The notes beneath the pieces were generated by a model, which worked only from the letters and a program-made list of their open reading frames with translations, searched no databases and was not told the origin of the DNA. From assembly GCA_028751875.1 (NCBI GenBank), contig CM054141.1:67910351-67974350 (forward strand): a DNA stretch of 64,000 nucleotides, in the 5' to 3' direction. Positions 1 through 11,849 of this stretch are shown piece by piece; position 1 is the stretch's first letter; the number at the start of each line of letters is the position of its first letter. Position numbers and translations under genes: made by a program. Source of the DNA: Rapana venosa. Taxonomy: Eukaryota > Mollusca > Gastropoda > Neogastropoda > Muricidae.

Positions 1-156
1 GTGACCAAAACCAAGAAATACAGCCACCCTCCAAAGCTCCTGCCCAGCAAACCACCGGATAAATATGACCTGTCTCCCTTTCCTGACAAGATCACATTTC
101 AAGGATTTCGCGGAAGGATTTATTTTCTACCTGATAGTGCCTACGTGAGATACTGA
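1..156 (+). CDS. C-terminal end of an unrecognised protein (partial)
   Basis: The plus strand is open from the first base of the window to a TGA at 154-156, giving 51 residues. It is too short to be found as a full ORF and has no in-frame ATG, so it is probably the end of a last coding exon whose acceptor lies left of the window. The composition looks like real protein rather than noise: a basic, proline-rich start (KTKKYSHPPKLLPSKPP), then a stretch rich in F, Y and G ending in FLPDSAYVRY. I recognise no domain. The downstream sequence is AT-rich and would be 3' UTR. There is no clear AATAAA within 600 bases, although one occurs near 2435. A chance open frame of this length cannot be excluded. 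Confidence 0.45.
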   Translation: MTKTKKYSHPPKLLPSKPPDKYDLSPFPDKITFQGFRGRIYFLPDSAYVRY

Positions 157-760
157 TGGTGTGGCTTACACACACAGATTCTTGTATACACAGACATACA
201 GAAACAGACAGACAGACAGACAGACAGACACTTTCTTTATTCTGAGAAAGATAACCACCAAGAGGCCTTGATGAATAACACAGAATATGGACGCATAATT
301 ATGGTTAGAGAAAGCACTTCAGAATTATCACCTCATGACTTCTGCTTGTTTTCAGAACAACTGGTCACTCAAAAAATGAAAATAATCTTTGCAATAGCAT
401 TGTAGCATGGTTAATTCATAGTTTGAATCAAGATTTGTAGAAAACAATGTATTCGCCAATTGTGCCTTAAAATAACTTCAACATTTGTTGGTTTGTTGAT
501 TTTTTTGGTCAATCTTCTACAATACCTTCTGAATCTCAGAGAAAAATCAATCGACCTTTTAGAAACATTCAATGATGCTGTTGAAGATTTTGGACAATAT
601 AATCTTATTTACTATATAATATTATATTAATAATACTATAGCTACTAATAGTAGTAGTATCACCATTCAGTAGATTCATGTGCGTTGGTGTTCATGTTAT
701 CATCTTTGCTTACATTTCAGTATTTGTGTATGTCTATTAATTTTCTCAACTATTATCACC
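157..760. other. AT-rich non-coding stretch
   Basis: No gene is visible. A short (ACAG)n run lies at about 203-230 and an ATA-rich patch at 600-660. If the frame ending at 156 is real, this is its 3' UTR and flank. Confidence 0.5.
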
Positions 761-761
761 A

Positions 762-1090
762 TTGTAAGGGGGCAGGACAGCCTAGTGGTTAGAGCGTTGT
801 GCTGGTGATCTGACGGCCCAGGGTCGAGCCACCACAGAGACACCCATTCGAAGGGATTTCCCCCTGGAGTTAACATCAGTACCGACTCCACTTTTCTGAG
901 AGTCCAGATACATGCTATAAACCGAGGTTCAGTGTAGGAACGCACACAGAACACACTGCGCGCACAATAACCCGTTCCGCCTTTCGGAAGAGTAGGCAAC
1001 TTCGTACCGGTAGGAACGGATGACAAAACTTAGAAAAACGCATCCACACTGGTGTCGTGTTTAGTCGTCATGCGGCTGCCTTAATAGTGC
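762..1090 (+). mobile_element. SINE-A (tRNA-derived), long-tail variant
   Basis: The head reads agcctagtggttagagcg (A-box-like), followed by a degenerate B box (gggtcgagccacc). The body carries the family signatures gttaacatcagtaccgactcc, ataaaccgagg, ctttcggaagagtagg and ggtaggaacggatgacaaaa. The 3' part (gtgtcgtgtttagtcgtcatgcggctgcctta) matches the tail of the copy at 37.9-38.4 kb. At least ten other full or partial copies occur in this window, which defines the family. Confidence 0.8.
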
Positions 1091-1279
1091 GCTCTTGCCT
1101 CCGGACAGCTCGATGTACACTCCCCAAGTTAGCGCTCTTCGTTTTCTCCCCAGCTAGAGAGAAAGGTGTCTTGGTCTGTGCGGATTCGCTTCTCAGCTTT
1201 GGAGGCCATAGCTTGTAGGAAGGAACATGAATCATCCTAGTTTCAAGAGTTCTACGTCAGTATACTTCCTCGAGCCAGG

Positions 1280-1752
1280 GCGGCTGTGATATTGTTTTGG
1301 TGTGGATCCCGGGGCACCTGGGCAACGAAACTGTTGAGGGACTCGCCATGAGTGCCACGGGGAAAGAGATCTCCAAGTCTACCTGCTATACAAGATCTGA
1401 AGCCTACAAGCGAGCGTTACGCGCAGTCCCTCTGGCAAGAGGAATGGAACGCTCAGACATAACTTTTCCAGATTCGCCCTAACTTGAAAGAAGTCCTTAC
1501 TTTGTGTACCAAACAAGACGGGAAGAAACGGTGCTCACCGGGATACACACGGGTCATTCTCATGTTCATTATTTGTTTAAAGGCGATGGAACCGCATGGT
1601 GTGTGACTTGTGAATGTGCGAAAACCATCAAAGCATCTGCCTCTGATTTGTCCAGGCTATTAGGCACAACTGTTTTCACAGCAGACTCCCTAAGATCCCT
1701 TTTCGCGCTGTTCCACCGGACATTTTTAACTGAGAGAATCGGTTTTTTTTAA
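1280..1752 (+). pseudogene. LINE remnant: RNase H and C-terminal region
   Basis: The frame from 1297 reads VWIPGHLGNETVEGLA, which resembles the conserved W-(I/V)-P-G-H-x-G-x-x-x-N-E-x-A-D motif of the RNase H domain in I/Jockey-type non-LTR retrotransposons. The GNE is kept and the last acidic residue is altered. A stop at 1480-1482 breaks it. A second frame (1504-1752) continues with TRREETVLTGIHTGHSH and a C-x-x-C pair (WCVTCECAKTI), which looks like the usual downstream 'RxGHT...C..C' zinc-binding segment. It is a dead fragment with neither the reverse transcriptase nor a start. Confidence 0.6.
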
Positions 1753-2009
1753 CATCTGATAATTACGAGTGAAGATGTCATAGTCGCTAAGGACAAGGTT
1801 GTTCCAAGGAATCTGGGTTTGGTTTTCATCTCGTATTCGTGCTGTGATGTGGCTTCTTCCACAGCGCGGTGACCATCCTGGGCTGACCATTATGGCCGAC
1901 CAGGGCGATGATACAAGCGTCAGAAGAGTTTGTTAAAAACCCGTTTTAATCCGAGATTTCAAGAATTGACAAAGTGACAGCCCCCACATAGCCTCTGTGG
2001 TGGGCGGGG

Positions 2010-2340
2010 CTATGAACAAGATCGTCGAACGCTCAGACAGCAACTATTGTTCTTCGACACATGAGCGATAATGCGTTGCACTGCCGTTAAGAACCTGGCA
2101 AGTCCCAGGATGACTTCGGCGTTAGAGAGAATTATCTTTTAAAGCCTTTCTGGAAAAAAAGGCAGGAGCATGGACTAAGAAGACAGAAGAAAATAGACAA
2201 GAAGTAGGAGGCTGGAAGAACAGGAACAAGGCAGAAACAAATAACGGGAAAGAAAAGAAGGAATTCCTAGCACAAAATTTCCAGAGGGCAGGGATGCTAA
2301 TTATACTGACAGGCCCCTGGCATCGCCACGGGGAGACAAG
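2010..2340 (+). repeat. Dispersed repeat D1, copy 1
   Basis: It shares a series of blocks with 55205-55560: acagacagcaacta, cactgccgttaa, aaaatagacaagaag, gaattcctagcaca, aatttccaga, ggggatgct and a closing ccacgggg. Order and spacing are kept at clear divergence. There is no coding frame. It could be a short non-autonomous element. Confidence 0.6.
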
Positions 2341-2344
2341 ATTG

Positions 2345-2560
2345 GATTAGATTGGCTACCTTAATGGTGGGTAAACAGTCGCATACGTAAAAATCTCGCC
2401 ATTGGTGAATCCCGGACTTCTTGCCGAGGAATGAAATAAAAAAAAGCACTATTGTGGAAAGCAGCCCACAAGATATGCCTTTCAAAATAATAATAAATGG
2501 AACTTATATAGCGCTATATCTTGCAAAGACAAATCAAAGCGCATATTCATTATCTGAATG
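2345..2560. mobile_element. SINE-A long-tail fragment and a LINE 3' tail
   Basis: 2360-2445 resembles the long SINE-A tail (ggctaccttaat, then aaaaatctcgccattggtgaa), also present near 38.3 and 42.3 kb. 2485-2560 holds aataataataaatggaac, tatagcgctata and tcttgcaaagacaaatcaaagcgc, the recurring LINE 3' end in minus orientation. Confidence 0.55.
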
Positions 2561-2671
2561 AAACAGTTATGCCATCTGTCTTCATTCAAAGAAAAATGAA
2601 ATGCTTCATACAGCAATCATGGTCGTGTCATTACCAGCGATTCTAATTTCTCTCTCAACCCATCTGTTAAC

Positions 2672-2905
2672 CGATAAATCTACCGGTCACATGTTCGTCC
2701 AGGAAGGGGTGGGCGCGGGTTCGAATCCTCTCTGCACCCGATTTTCCCCCATGATTGGTGGTCAGGGGGGCTAGTCTATCAGATGAGACGATAAACCGAA
2801 GTGCCGTGGGCAACATACGTTTAGTAAAAGAACCCACAGTTGTAGGACAGTTGTTTCTGGCAAAATACCCTACGAAAAAAACCAAAACCCACTCCGGGAC
2901 ACAAA
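2672..2905 (+). mobile_element. SINE-C (tRNA-derived), 5' part
   Basis: It carries a perfect B-box-like gcgggttcgaatcc at about 2717, then ttttcccccatgattggtgg, gctagtct, cagatgagacgataaaccga and taaaagaacccaca. The same order is seen in the fuller copies at 56.2-56.6 kb (plus) and 59.4-59.8 kb (minus). Confidence 0.75.
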
Positions 2906-4060
2906 TGCAGAGAAAGATACACAAGGAACGAGAACTCGACCTGGAACTTCGTACGTTTCCTTTAGACCACTTACCAAGTGATTGTCTTAGAGTTTAAAGC
3001 AGGAACGGACAGAAACTTGCACCACTCTTTTCCTTTGAAGACAGCATGGATGCCAAGACAAGTTCAAAACAAAACAGGGAAAAAACCACCAGAAAAGAAA
3101 ACTTGCGGTTCTCCTTTTTCTCAACTTCCTCCACAATGTGTAAAACAAAACAGTCGGGAAAACCTGTCAGAGAAACACGATAACAGACAGCTAAGCAAAC
3201 AAAGGAAGCAACTGCTGACTGACAGCTCTAGACAACCAAGCTTCGCTGTTCCTTTCCCAACTGCCAAGAATTCACGCTAAGAAAAGGGAGGGGGGGATGT
3301 TTAAAAAACACAAAAAGTAGGATTCAAGATGAAACAAAAGGACTGAGCATGTCCTGGAGAAGATCAGAAGATCTGCCTGAAAGCAAGAGTAAAGTGCCGT
3401 CTGTAGGCATTCCTCAGCTTAACTGTCGGCATCGCTCACAATACACACCCCGTCTCCCTCATAACACCTGGGAAAAGTTTGAGGTTACAGATTTAATATT
3501 TGTCATCAACGGCGGTTTTGTTTTGTTTTTAAATTCAAGTTAAAAAAAAAAAGTTATTCCCCTGTGCGATACTTTGACAGAGCAGGGCGGCATATGGAAA
3601 TGTATTACACATAGACATGCAGTTTTCCCTCAGACAGCAGCCAGCTTCATTTTCTTTAGTTGACGAGAGGCCGGCCATCAGCACTTGGCGGCACGCTGCT
3701 GCCGGTGTCTGTGCAAGTCCGCCGGTGAGCGTGTGTGTGTGCACACAGCCAGCCGAAGCTCCCAGTGTGGGTACGTATTCACCCGACATGAGGTTACATG
3801 TACGTGGTGTGCCTCTTTTTTTGTTGTTGTTTTGCTTGTTTAATAAATCATATAATTATTTGGAATGTGTTCAAGTTATGGTTATTGATATCCACTGCTA
3901 TTTGTCAACCATAATCAGTTATGTAAAGACACTTCCATGATTTGCTTACTTTCTTTTCACAGATTATACAACTTGAGGAAATGTTACTCGGATAATCACC
4001 GTGTCAAATTTTTTTTTAAAGGGGGGGGGGGGGGGAGTAGCTGTAGGGCAGTAAGAAAGT
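2906..4060. other. No gene seen
   Basis: Short overlapping frames occur on both strands (the longest about 107 codons at 3617-3940), but none has recognisable domains or clear splice signals. A run of G at about 4021-4035 and a poly-A near 3542 are the only simple features. Confidence 0.5.
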
Positions 4061-4068
4061 ATTAGTGA

Positions 4069-4290
4069 GTTAGCTCCCATGTAGTACCACTTAGCAGCCT
4101 CAAAGGAAACTAATCTTAGGACACAAGGGCAGTAATAAACGCTGTGCCTTGCGCAGTATCACAGTAAATTAGCTCCCATGTAGTACCACTTGATGATGAA
4201 TTTTAGTAGTCTCAAAGAAGATACCAGTGATCTTGGGATAGGGGGAGCAATTAACAACGCTGCGCATCTTAGTGCCATAACTAGATATAT
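4069..4290 (+). repeat. Diverged tandem duplication of about 100 bp
   Basis: The block tagctcccatgtagtaccac occurs at about 4071 and again at about 4169. Each copy is followed by a matching series (cagcctcaaag / tagtctcaaag, then a GGGCAGTAATAAACGCTG-like / GGAGCAATTAACAACGCTG-like block). Confidence 0.6.
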
Positions 4291-4642
4291 GGAAGAGGCG
4301 GAAAATCAAATTTTGTTTCCCTTTCATTTTGAATTATAGTAGTTACTGGTGGTAATGGGTGCACATAAGTTTTTAAGCCTCAGTTTGAAATAGATATTCT
4401 GGAACATCCTGAATCTACCCTATAACCTTTCCCTGAGAATGCAGGTGTGTGTGAAAATGTTTGTGCGCGCGCGTGCGTGTGTAAGATCATTTAGCGGGTC
4501 AAGTTGTACAGATGGTATGGAGGAGGGGAAAACAGGACTTAGCTAAGGCTTCTTGACTTGAAATATACTAGAGTGAACACAAATTACGTGACTAAATCAC
4601 TCGTGTTTGTCAGGATTTGCCAGCGTACATATACACATATAC

Positions 4643-4644
<2 letters not shown>

Positions 4645-4682
<38 letters not shown>

Positions 4683-4895
4683 CACAGAGCAAAGGACTCC
4701 CCTCCCACCCAATACCACATTTTTTTATCTCAATAAACAGAAATCTATGTGGACCACAAGCGATACATAATAAAAAAAAAATTATCACAAAAAGTAATAA
4801 AATTCACCTCCCCCCTCCAGTCTTTAAAAAAGGGTACATATCACACACACACACACACACACGCGCGCGCGCGCACACACACACACACACACGCC
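4645..4895. repeat. (GA)n and (CA)n microsatellites
   Basis: (GA)n runs at about 4647-4678 and (CA)n broken by a CG block at about 4843-4892. Frames through them are artefacts. Confidence 0.9.
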
Positions 4896-4999
4896 CCCCT
4901 CCCCCAACTTACAACCAGTACAAAAACAAACACCAGTATTGATGAGTCAAAACATTTCAAGCGTGCACACCTGAAGTAAAGGTTCTTTCATTATTTGTT

Positions 5000-7660
5000 T
5001 TTTGATACACCATAGGCAATCTAGTCTAGCCAGCACTAGAAAAACAACAACAACAACAAACTTTCAAGTAACAGATATTTTCTTAACATCGGCGTGGAGT
5101 TCGTTTTAAATGTTCATTTTAATGACAAGCGCATACGACTGGTATCTAAATCGTATCACTTTAGAACCGGCCTTTTCTTTTTAAAAAGTCATTTCTCGTT
5201 TTAGCAACAGCAATCATCAGGTCAGAGCCATAATATCTTTAACTACTTTTTAAAAGTTCCAAAATATACGCACACATTTGATTTACAATTAAAGAAGAAG
5301 AAATGCAAAAGCAAAAACCAGTTGTGATAAATCCCATTTACCTCTCACATAGTTTTGTTTTGCATTGCTGTGATGCTGTAAAAAAGGAAAAGATCCTCCC
5401 AAAGAGGGGAAGATCAGTGTACAGATCTGCCAGCACCCCATTCACACACACAAATCCAAGCAAATCACTAAGTAGCTTTATCTTGCACTCAAATTACATT
5501 TTATCTGATTCACACACACATACACACACCTACTTTCACAGATTGTGAGAAGACCAATGAAATTGAAAAAGTCACACACAGAAGAGTCCACTTACAAGCA
5601 TTACACAAAACGGACATCAAAACCACTTTTAATGACTTGAATATTTCAAGCATACACACTTTAACAGTGAAGTTTTTCAGGATTTTCTTCCTGATTACAT
5701 GCATCACACAAATCCAGTCTAACGAGTATCAAAATAGTTTGAAAAAAAAAAATAACAGCAATGAGGAAAAAATGTATTTTATTCACTTTTAAGACATAGC
5801 TAAAAACTCGAAGCTTCCTTTTGGATTTTTTAAAGTGTCAAAACAGATTGCAGTCCAGCCGACATCAGAACGGTTTTGGACCTCCCTTTCAGTCACAAAA
5901 AGTGCAAACACCCCCCTCCCCCCCACCAAAAAAAAAAGTGACGGGCAAGGGGGAGCATTAAAATTTTATAGCAAGTTATCAGACTTGATTCAACTGTGAT
6001 ATAAACTGAGTGAAAGAAAAAACGTAAAACGACACCCAAACCCCATTAAACATCTTGAAAGGGTGCATTTCTCTCTGTCCCTCACTACACTTAAAGTTGT
6101 TATAATTTTCATTTGTTCTATGAATTTGCTTTTAAGAACATTGCTGTGTTGCTGTAAGATCTGCAATGATTTCCCATGGAAGGAAAACCAGTACACAGAC
6201 ATTCCAGCACCACAAAGCTATGCCCATCAGGATACTCAAAATTATGTTCGACTTCATCTACAAGAAAAAGAAAACAGACATAACTAATCTTAAAAGTATA
6301 AAAACACACAATGAAAGTGCGTCACACACTCACACAATCTGTAATGTCCATTCGCTAAATGTTTATATACAAAACAGTGTGACATAACATGAATTTCTTC
6401 ATTTAAAAAAACATTTCAACCCTAAAAACTTAAAATTCAAATTTTCTTTTTGGATCTTTTTCTAAGTAAAAATCAAACCCAGTCTAACCGACAATGATTT
6501 TAGACCACGTTTTTGTTACCAAAAAATTGCAACTAACTACAAAGCATAGGTTAAGGGGAAGACAGTTCTCTAAACATCATTCCGATTCTTTTTCTCAGCT
6601 GACAATTTTAATCTTTAAAAAAGAGCAAAGTAAAAACAAAAATTCATTTTTTACTTGCAAGCATGTATACAGGAAACATGTCAACCTTTTGAATAAAAAT
6701 TTATAACGAAAACACCGAAATATTAAAATTGATTTCAGAATGTTTTTCTCAGTCAAAAACAAAACGCTCGGATCGGCTAACACCAAAATAAAACTAAAAA
6801 TATCGACGAGTTCAAAAAAAAGAAAATGTCAATGTTTTAGATTCTTGGTCGAGTTTCAAAACAACAAAAACCAACAATCCACTCCAACTTGTGACTTGAT
6901 CCTGTTTCTATTGAGAGAAAAAATAATGCAAACAAAGGAGTCGAGCTTATTTAAGGATCTTCCAGTTTGAAAAAAAAATTCTGGCCAGGAGAACATTTCA
7001 CAATTTATGACTGATCATTTGCTAATTCACCTAACAAAAGCCACACGACAATCCCACACTGCAATAAGAGTACACTTGATTGTACGTTTTTGGTTTGATG
7101 ACAAAAAAGCACTCCAGCCAACATTAGACTTGTTTTATCTAACCAACATTTGATCCGAATTACAAGTAACAATATCAATGTCAACAATTAATCTTTATCA
7201 AAACCCTTCAAAAGGTGCATGCACACATGTACCGTAATATCCTCATACAAGATGTACACGAAACTACTTCCAGTTATTTAAAAACATCCCAAACACATGT
7301 ACAAAGTAAATATCAAAGATTGCTTCAGGGTCTTTTTGTTAAGTTCATCACAGGAAGTTTTTCCCCCCTAGTTATTTGATTTGATTTTTTTAAAACAACA
7401 CCACCACGCACACAAACAGGAAAACATTTGAAAAAAACCTCCAATAACCACCCCCACAAAAAATGAAAAAAAGAGCAACCCCCCAAAATGCCACTAGCAA
7501 AAACGAAGCTCTTGAAATAATACAATCCAACACAGGCTGTACTCTGTACATTTGACCCAACGCTTATTTTAATAATCAAACGTGTCAAACCTAAACACTT
7601 AAATCATCAAGGTTTCTTTCAGAATCTTTTATGACAGAAAAATGTCTAGTGCAAGCAACT
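5000..7660 (+). repeat. Region of highly diverged repeated blocks
   Basis: Related motifs recur: a T-rich block of the type 'ttcaggattttcttc / ttttggatctttttct / ttcagaatgtttttctcag / ttcagggtctttttg / ttcagaatctttt' near 5677, 5815, 6445, 6735, 7322 and 7617. It is often followed 25-40 bases later by 'ccagtctaac...' / 'cagtccagccgacatcag' / 'cagtctaaccgacaatg' / 'cggatcggctaacacc'. The spacing is irregular, mostly 130-630 bases, and no gene is visible. It looks like an old tandemly expanded region. Confidence 0.4.
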
Positions 7661-9470
7661 ATTATCCAAACCTATATTTCAGTACTGAAATAAAAATGCA
7701 ATTAACTTTAAAGTTCATATATGAAAACAAAAGCATACAAACAGGCAATCATAAATCGGACAGTATCTATCATTTCGTTAACTGCCTCTTCCACTTAAAA
7801 GCGCAAACACACACACACACACAACTGCTTTAGTGCTGGTTTCCGTAGCACATTACTAGTGATGGTATACCATGGTACACTAAAGCATGCTTTGCCTGAA
7901 GCACCCGAAGGAAACGAAGGCTCATCCCCTCAACCCCATTTTCAACACTCACTCTCTCTCATCCCTTTATTCCCAATGACCTGAGCACGCTTCCACATAA
8001 ATAATTTTGATCCTTTCCTAAAAATAATGATCTCTCACCAAACTCCTGCAAATACACACTTCTGCTACTCTCCCTACAATATCCTATGTTTATATGATCA
8101 TGCATTTGGTAAGAGTATTTCTTGGACTGTTTATAATTTAATTTTTTTAAAATTTTCTAATTTCCATGACCGGTTTTCAGATAACAGGCCCCTTTTCCTA
8201 TACCCCCAGCTTATCCCCAAGTTTGTCCATACATATAGTGACGGTCTTTATACACACTCTGCAACTACCCTTCTTTCCCCATTCCCACCATGAACTAGGA
8301 CACGCCCCTTGCACTGCTAGTAGGTTTATTTTACGTCAGCTCCGCCTCTGCTCCATCAATTCAAATTGTTTCTTGATAAACGTCGACAGCTACATTTTTC
8401 ATGCAGAGTGAAAGCAATGTTTGTGCCTTTACGAGAAATATGAGCCTCGTACTTTTCCGCTAGTGCTAGATATCTGGGCTATTTCACAACGTTGTTTTCT
8501 CGACCCTTTTAATTCGAACAGCGGTAGATATTTGCATGTGCAGTAGTGCAGTTTCCGTCTTTATAATTATTTCTATCCCTGTTGTTCTTTTAAGATGTTT
8601 TGCCACAGCACTGTCCGCATGTATCATGGTATCCATCTGCCTTTGTGTCCACATGTGGGGTCAGGATTAGAGTGATGGTTAGTATGAAGGTTAAGGTTAG
8701 TGCTAGCATCAACACTGGGGTAAGGGTTGCTGGTCAGTCAGTCGGTAGGTTTGTGTATACATGTCTGAATACATATGAACACAATGGCACACAGACACTA
8801 TGGTATACAGCTTGGCTTTTTTAAATCACGAACTACCAGTCTTGCTTACAGCAAGTGACTTTTTGCACCCTAGTTGTACTCTCAGCTGACTGATTTTAGG
8901 TCTGCAATTTTTCAAAGAGGCTGCATCTTTGCAAGGATCAAGTCGGAAACATATACGAACAGACTGAATTTCAAACAAGTCTTTGCGATTGCATCCTTCC
9001 CTCTATCGTTTTCTGTATTACCAGGCTCTATTTCTGTCAATTTTCACTGATCTGAATATGCATGTCCTAACCCATCCTCCCCCCTTAAATTCCTCCTTTA
9101 GTACACACACACACACACACAACACCTATCACTGACTTAAGTTTCAAATTTTACACATTTGTAAAATTGCTTTCATTCAATGTAATTAGCATATTAATTT
9201 TTCTTTATAACCGAGCTGTCTGCAATTCTGCATTAAGCAGGGCATCTTCAGAAAACTGAACCCGGAAAACCAAATCGCTCTCCAGGCCGACTACATTTTT
9301 TTTACAATAGTGTCCCAAGGACTCCTGACAAAGTTGAAGGAAAAACTTTCAGCAGCAGCAGCAAGATGCAGTTGTATACCATGGCAGGCCAGCACATACA
9401 TTTGTCCAAACTTCTGAAACATTGCAACACTCCTCTCAACATTTACGACTATCTTGGTATGAAATTGGTT
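7661..9470. other. No gene seen
   Basis: AT-rich single-copy-looking DNA. A short (AC)n lies at 7805-7823 and another at 9100-9121. A patch near 8665-8730 has scattered GGTTA/TTAGG words but no regular telomere repeat. Confidence 0.5.
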
Positions 9471-9473
9471 CAA

Positions 9474-9474
<1 letters not shown>

Positions 9475-9548
<74 letters not shown>
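9475..9548 (+). repeat. (TC)n microsatellite
   Basis: Near-perfect TC repeat with two TTTC interruptions. Confidence 0.95.
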
Positions 9549-9550
<2 letters not shown>

Positions 9551-9841
9551 AAATCATAAAACAAAGGCTGCAAATCTTATAGCATCAGCACCTATCATTG
9601 AGTAACTCCATTCCCCAGTTGAAATAAGAAGAAAAAGTGAAAGCACGTTACAATTGTCTTTAAAAAAAACCCTGTCCAAAATAGCTTTTCCATTCTCACA
9701 AATGTTCAAGAGGCATTCTATCTTCGACTACTGAACACCCGAATCTCTCTTCAACACTAGATCCGCCCGTCCTCTCCTCCCTGTTCTGTATGAATGCACA
9801 TCTCTTATTGCTGGCTTGTTCACAAGTAAACAACAAAATCG

Positions 9842-10195
9842 CCCCCCCCCCCCCCCCCCGCCCTTTTTGCATGCAGATTTTAAATGCCATTTTCCTTCCT
9901 TTTTGTAAAAAAGATGGTTTTTCCCCTTGGTTTCTTTTCCAATTAAAAAAAACTTTAGTAGCACCGTATTTTTTCATGTTTTCCTTTTCCCTTTATCCTC
10001 CTCCTTTTAAAAACATGATAAATTTCTCTTTGTAGCGCTTTTTTCCCCGTTTTTTTGCAAGATAAAGCGCTATATAAATTCCTGTGGTATTGTTATTAAA
10101 CTGATCTCTACCAAAGCAACAACAACAAAAAGAAAAAACCCAAATAATTCTAAAGATTAAAGGGTGGGGGGGGGGGGGGGGGGGGGGGGGGTGTC
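9842..10195. repeat. Homopolymer runs flanking a LINE 3' tail
   Basis: A C run at about 9842-9859 and a G run at about 10164-10191 flank gcaagataaagcgctatataaattcc (about 10057-10082, plus orientation), the recurrent LINE 3' end. Confidence 0.65.
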
Positions 10196-10552
10196 TTCTT
10201 TCTTGATAACACTTTTTCTCCACCCATATTTTGAGGGGAGGGGGGGTAATCGGAGCGTGACTGGTCACTTTTCACAGGCAAAAGAAAAACACTTAGGCAA
10301 ACACTTCATTTCTCTTTTAAAAAAACAAACACTTTTCTCTTTAAAAACAAAGAAGATTTTCCTCATTCGTGTCCGAGGTGTAGAGCAATAATTGCCCTAG
10401 AGTGAGATGATACATATTTAGGAATGTATAAATTTTTGCCTCGCTTTGTTGATGCTCCTTTGTGAGCAGATGCATGTAGTCAGTGTAGTTAGTGACTACA
10501 TTCATCCCGGTTTGGTTTTGCTCCTGTGATTTTTGAAATGTTACAAATAATT

Positions 10553-10558
10553 TTTATT
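10553..10558 (-). promoter_or_regulatory. Possible polyadenylation signal AATAAA of U2
   Basis: The minus strand reads gtgcaaataaaaattatt. It lies about 500 bases downstream of the stop codon of the candidate terminal exon. The same gcaaataaaa context ends the other minus-strand gene at 26.23 kb. Confidence 0.35.
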
Positions 10559-10889
10559 TGCACAACCATTTCTATGTAGTCTTTACAACTCACTGCTTTA
10601 AAAAAAAAAACACACCTCTGATTGCACTCGCCTTGATTTGTTAATCCTTTGGTAAAATACTTAAAATTGTCGCTAACATTTTGATAGCTTTTGTCCTATG
10701 AATAGTACATTAATCACACTGAAAGATAAATTAACTGCTCGTTAAAAACTGATGACGTAGGAACACAAAAGTAGTTTTGATGTCTATCAATTCATGATCA
10801 ATAATGGTGGTGTAGTCGATAGAGATCTGTAAAGGTTTTGTCAACAACACTCATCTTTATATAACTTTTTCTCCCAAGTTTCACATGAC

Positions 10890-11150
10890 ACTCTTGGTGA
10901 CGATGTTGCTGTCTTCCATGTGGTACGATGCCCTGGTCCTCCATGATGACGATGCCCTGGTCTTCCACGATGACGATGCCCTGGTCTTCCACGATGACGA
11001 TGTCCTGATCTTTCACGATGACGATGTCCATCTTTCACGATATCCTGGTCTTTCACGATGTTCTTGTCTTTCATGTGGTGACGATGTCCTGGTCTTTCAC
11101 GATGTTCTGGTCTTCCATGTGGTGATGATGTCCTAGTCTTCCATGTGATA
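10890..11150 (-). repeat. Minisatellite with a basic unit of about 24 bp
   Basis: Minus-strand units of the form GGAAGACCAGGGCATCGTCATC(GT) recur with variants. The unit is a multiple of three over the cleanest part, so all copies keep one frame (DQGIVIVE- or GHRHRGRP-type translations). Units at the acceptor side are more diverged and of unequal length. The array sits inside the candidate terminal exon of U2. Confidence 0.8.
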
Positions 11151-11247
11151 ACGATGTGATGATGACGTCCCGATCCTCAATGTAGTGTTGAATTCTTAAT
11201 CGTTCTTGTTCTGACGATGCTCTGGTCCTCATTGTAGAGACGATTTT
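11071..11247 (-). CDS. Candidate terminal coding exon of U2
   Basis: A strong acceptor (TTTCTTTCCTTTGTCACAG|AAAATC) opens a 58-codon frame starting KIVSTMRTRASSEQERLRI and ending DQDIVTT before TGA at 11071-11073. It joins in phase 0 with the frame that ends at the donor at 14153 (...YIYVPATFK|). It has a charged N-terminal half followed by a His-rich and then (I/V)-(V/K)-x-D-Q repeat encoded by the start of the 24-bp minisatellite. No known domain. The other two frames are also open for a short way, so the coding call is weak. Confidence 0.3.
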   Translation of the reverse strand, partial: KIVSTMRTRASSEQERLRIQHYIEDRDVIITSLSHGRLGHHHHMEDQNIVKDQDIVTT

Positions 11248-11479
11248 CTGTGACAAAGGAAAGAAATTAATAGATCTTTGTGTTATGCTGTTCATTTCAA
11301 CATTCCAGCTCTTGTGAAGCACTCGTATAATTACGTGAACAATGCATCCCACTCAAGACAATGGAGACTTACACGGGAGTGGGTCATGAAAACTTAGTTC
11401 TTCAGGGGTTTGGGAAAGCGGAGTCAGTACCGCTGTTGACCCCAGAGTGAAATTTTCTGAAACGGGTACCTCTGTGGAG

Positions 11480-11830
11480 GCTCGATCCCCGCAGAGCTGG
11501 AAAAGAACATTCAAGCCTTTGAAATGAAATTCTTCGTGTGGCTTCTACACATCTCCTAGCAGGCAGGACCTCAGAACCAACCGGTCAGTGTGGCATAAGG
11601 TGATCACGAAAGCTGGGTCACAGGGACCCCCTTCTGGCTGTTGCAAGGAGGAGGAAGCTGGTGTGGTCTGGCCACATCACGTACCACAGCCTTCTTACCA
11701 TGACCATTCTACAGGGAACACTTGAAGACGCAAGGGCAGACAACTAGATAAAGAGCATCAAAGATTGGACCGGCCCGGACAAAGCTGTGTTGGTGCCACA
11801 ATCTTAGGACTGTCGATTAATGCATCGCTC
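11480..11830 (+). pseudogene. LINE reverse transcriptase 3' remnant
   Basis: The plus strand reads ELEKNIQAFEMKFF, then stops. It matches the '[10 protein letters not shown](y/f)' segment seen intact at 31.4 kb on the minus strand, followed by degraded counterparts of the 'GLA.TILQGT...GGRRR' segment (accattctacagggaacactt). Many stops and indels. Confidence 0.55.
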
Positions 11831-11849
11831 ATGTCCCCTAAATGACATT

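Noticed and set aside
2717..2731. tRNA gene at gcgggttcgaatcc
   Set aside because: The B box is good but no cloverleaf with acceptor stem fits; the downstream sequence identifies a SINE head. The same applies to 25095, 28200, 37735 and 56280.
8660..8735. Interstitial telomere repeat
   Set aside because: GGTTAG-like words are scattered and irregular; no run of TTAGGG.
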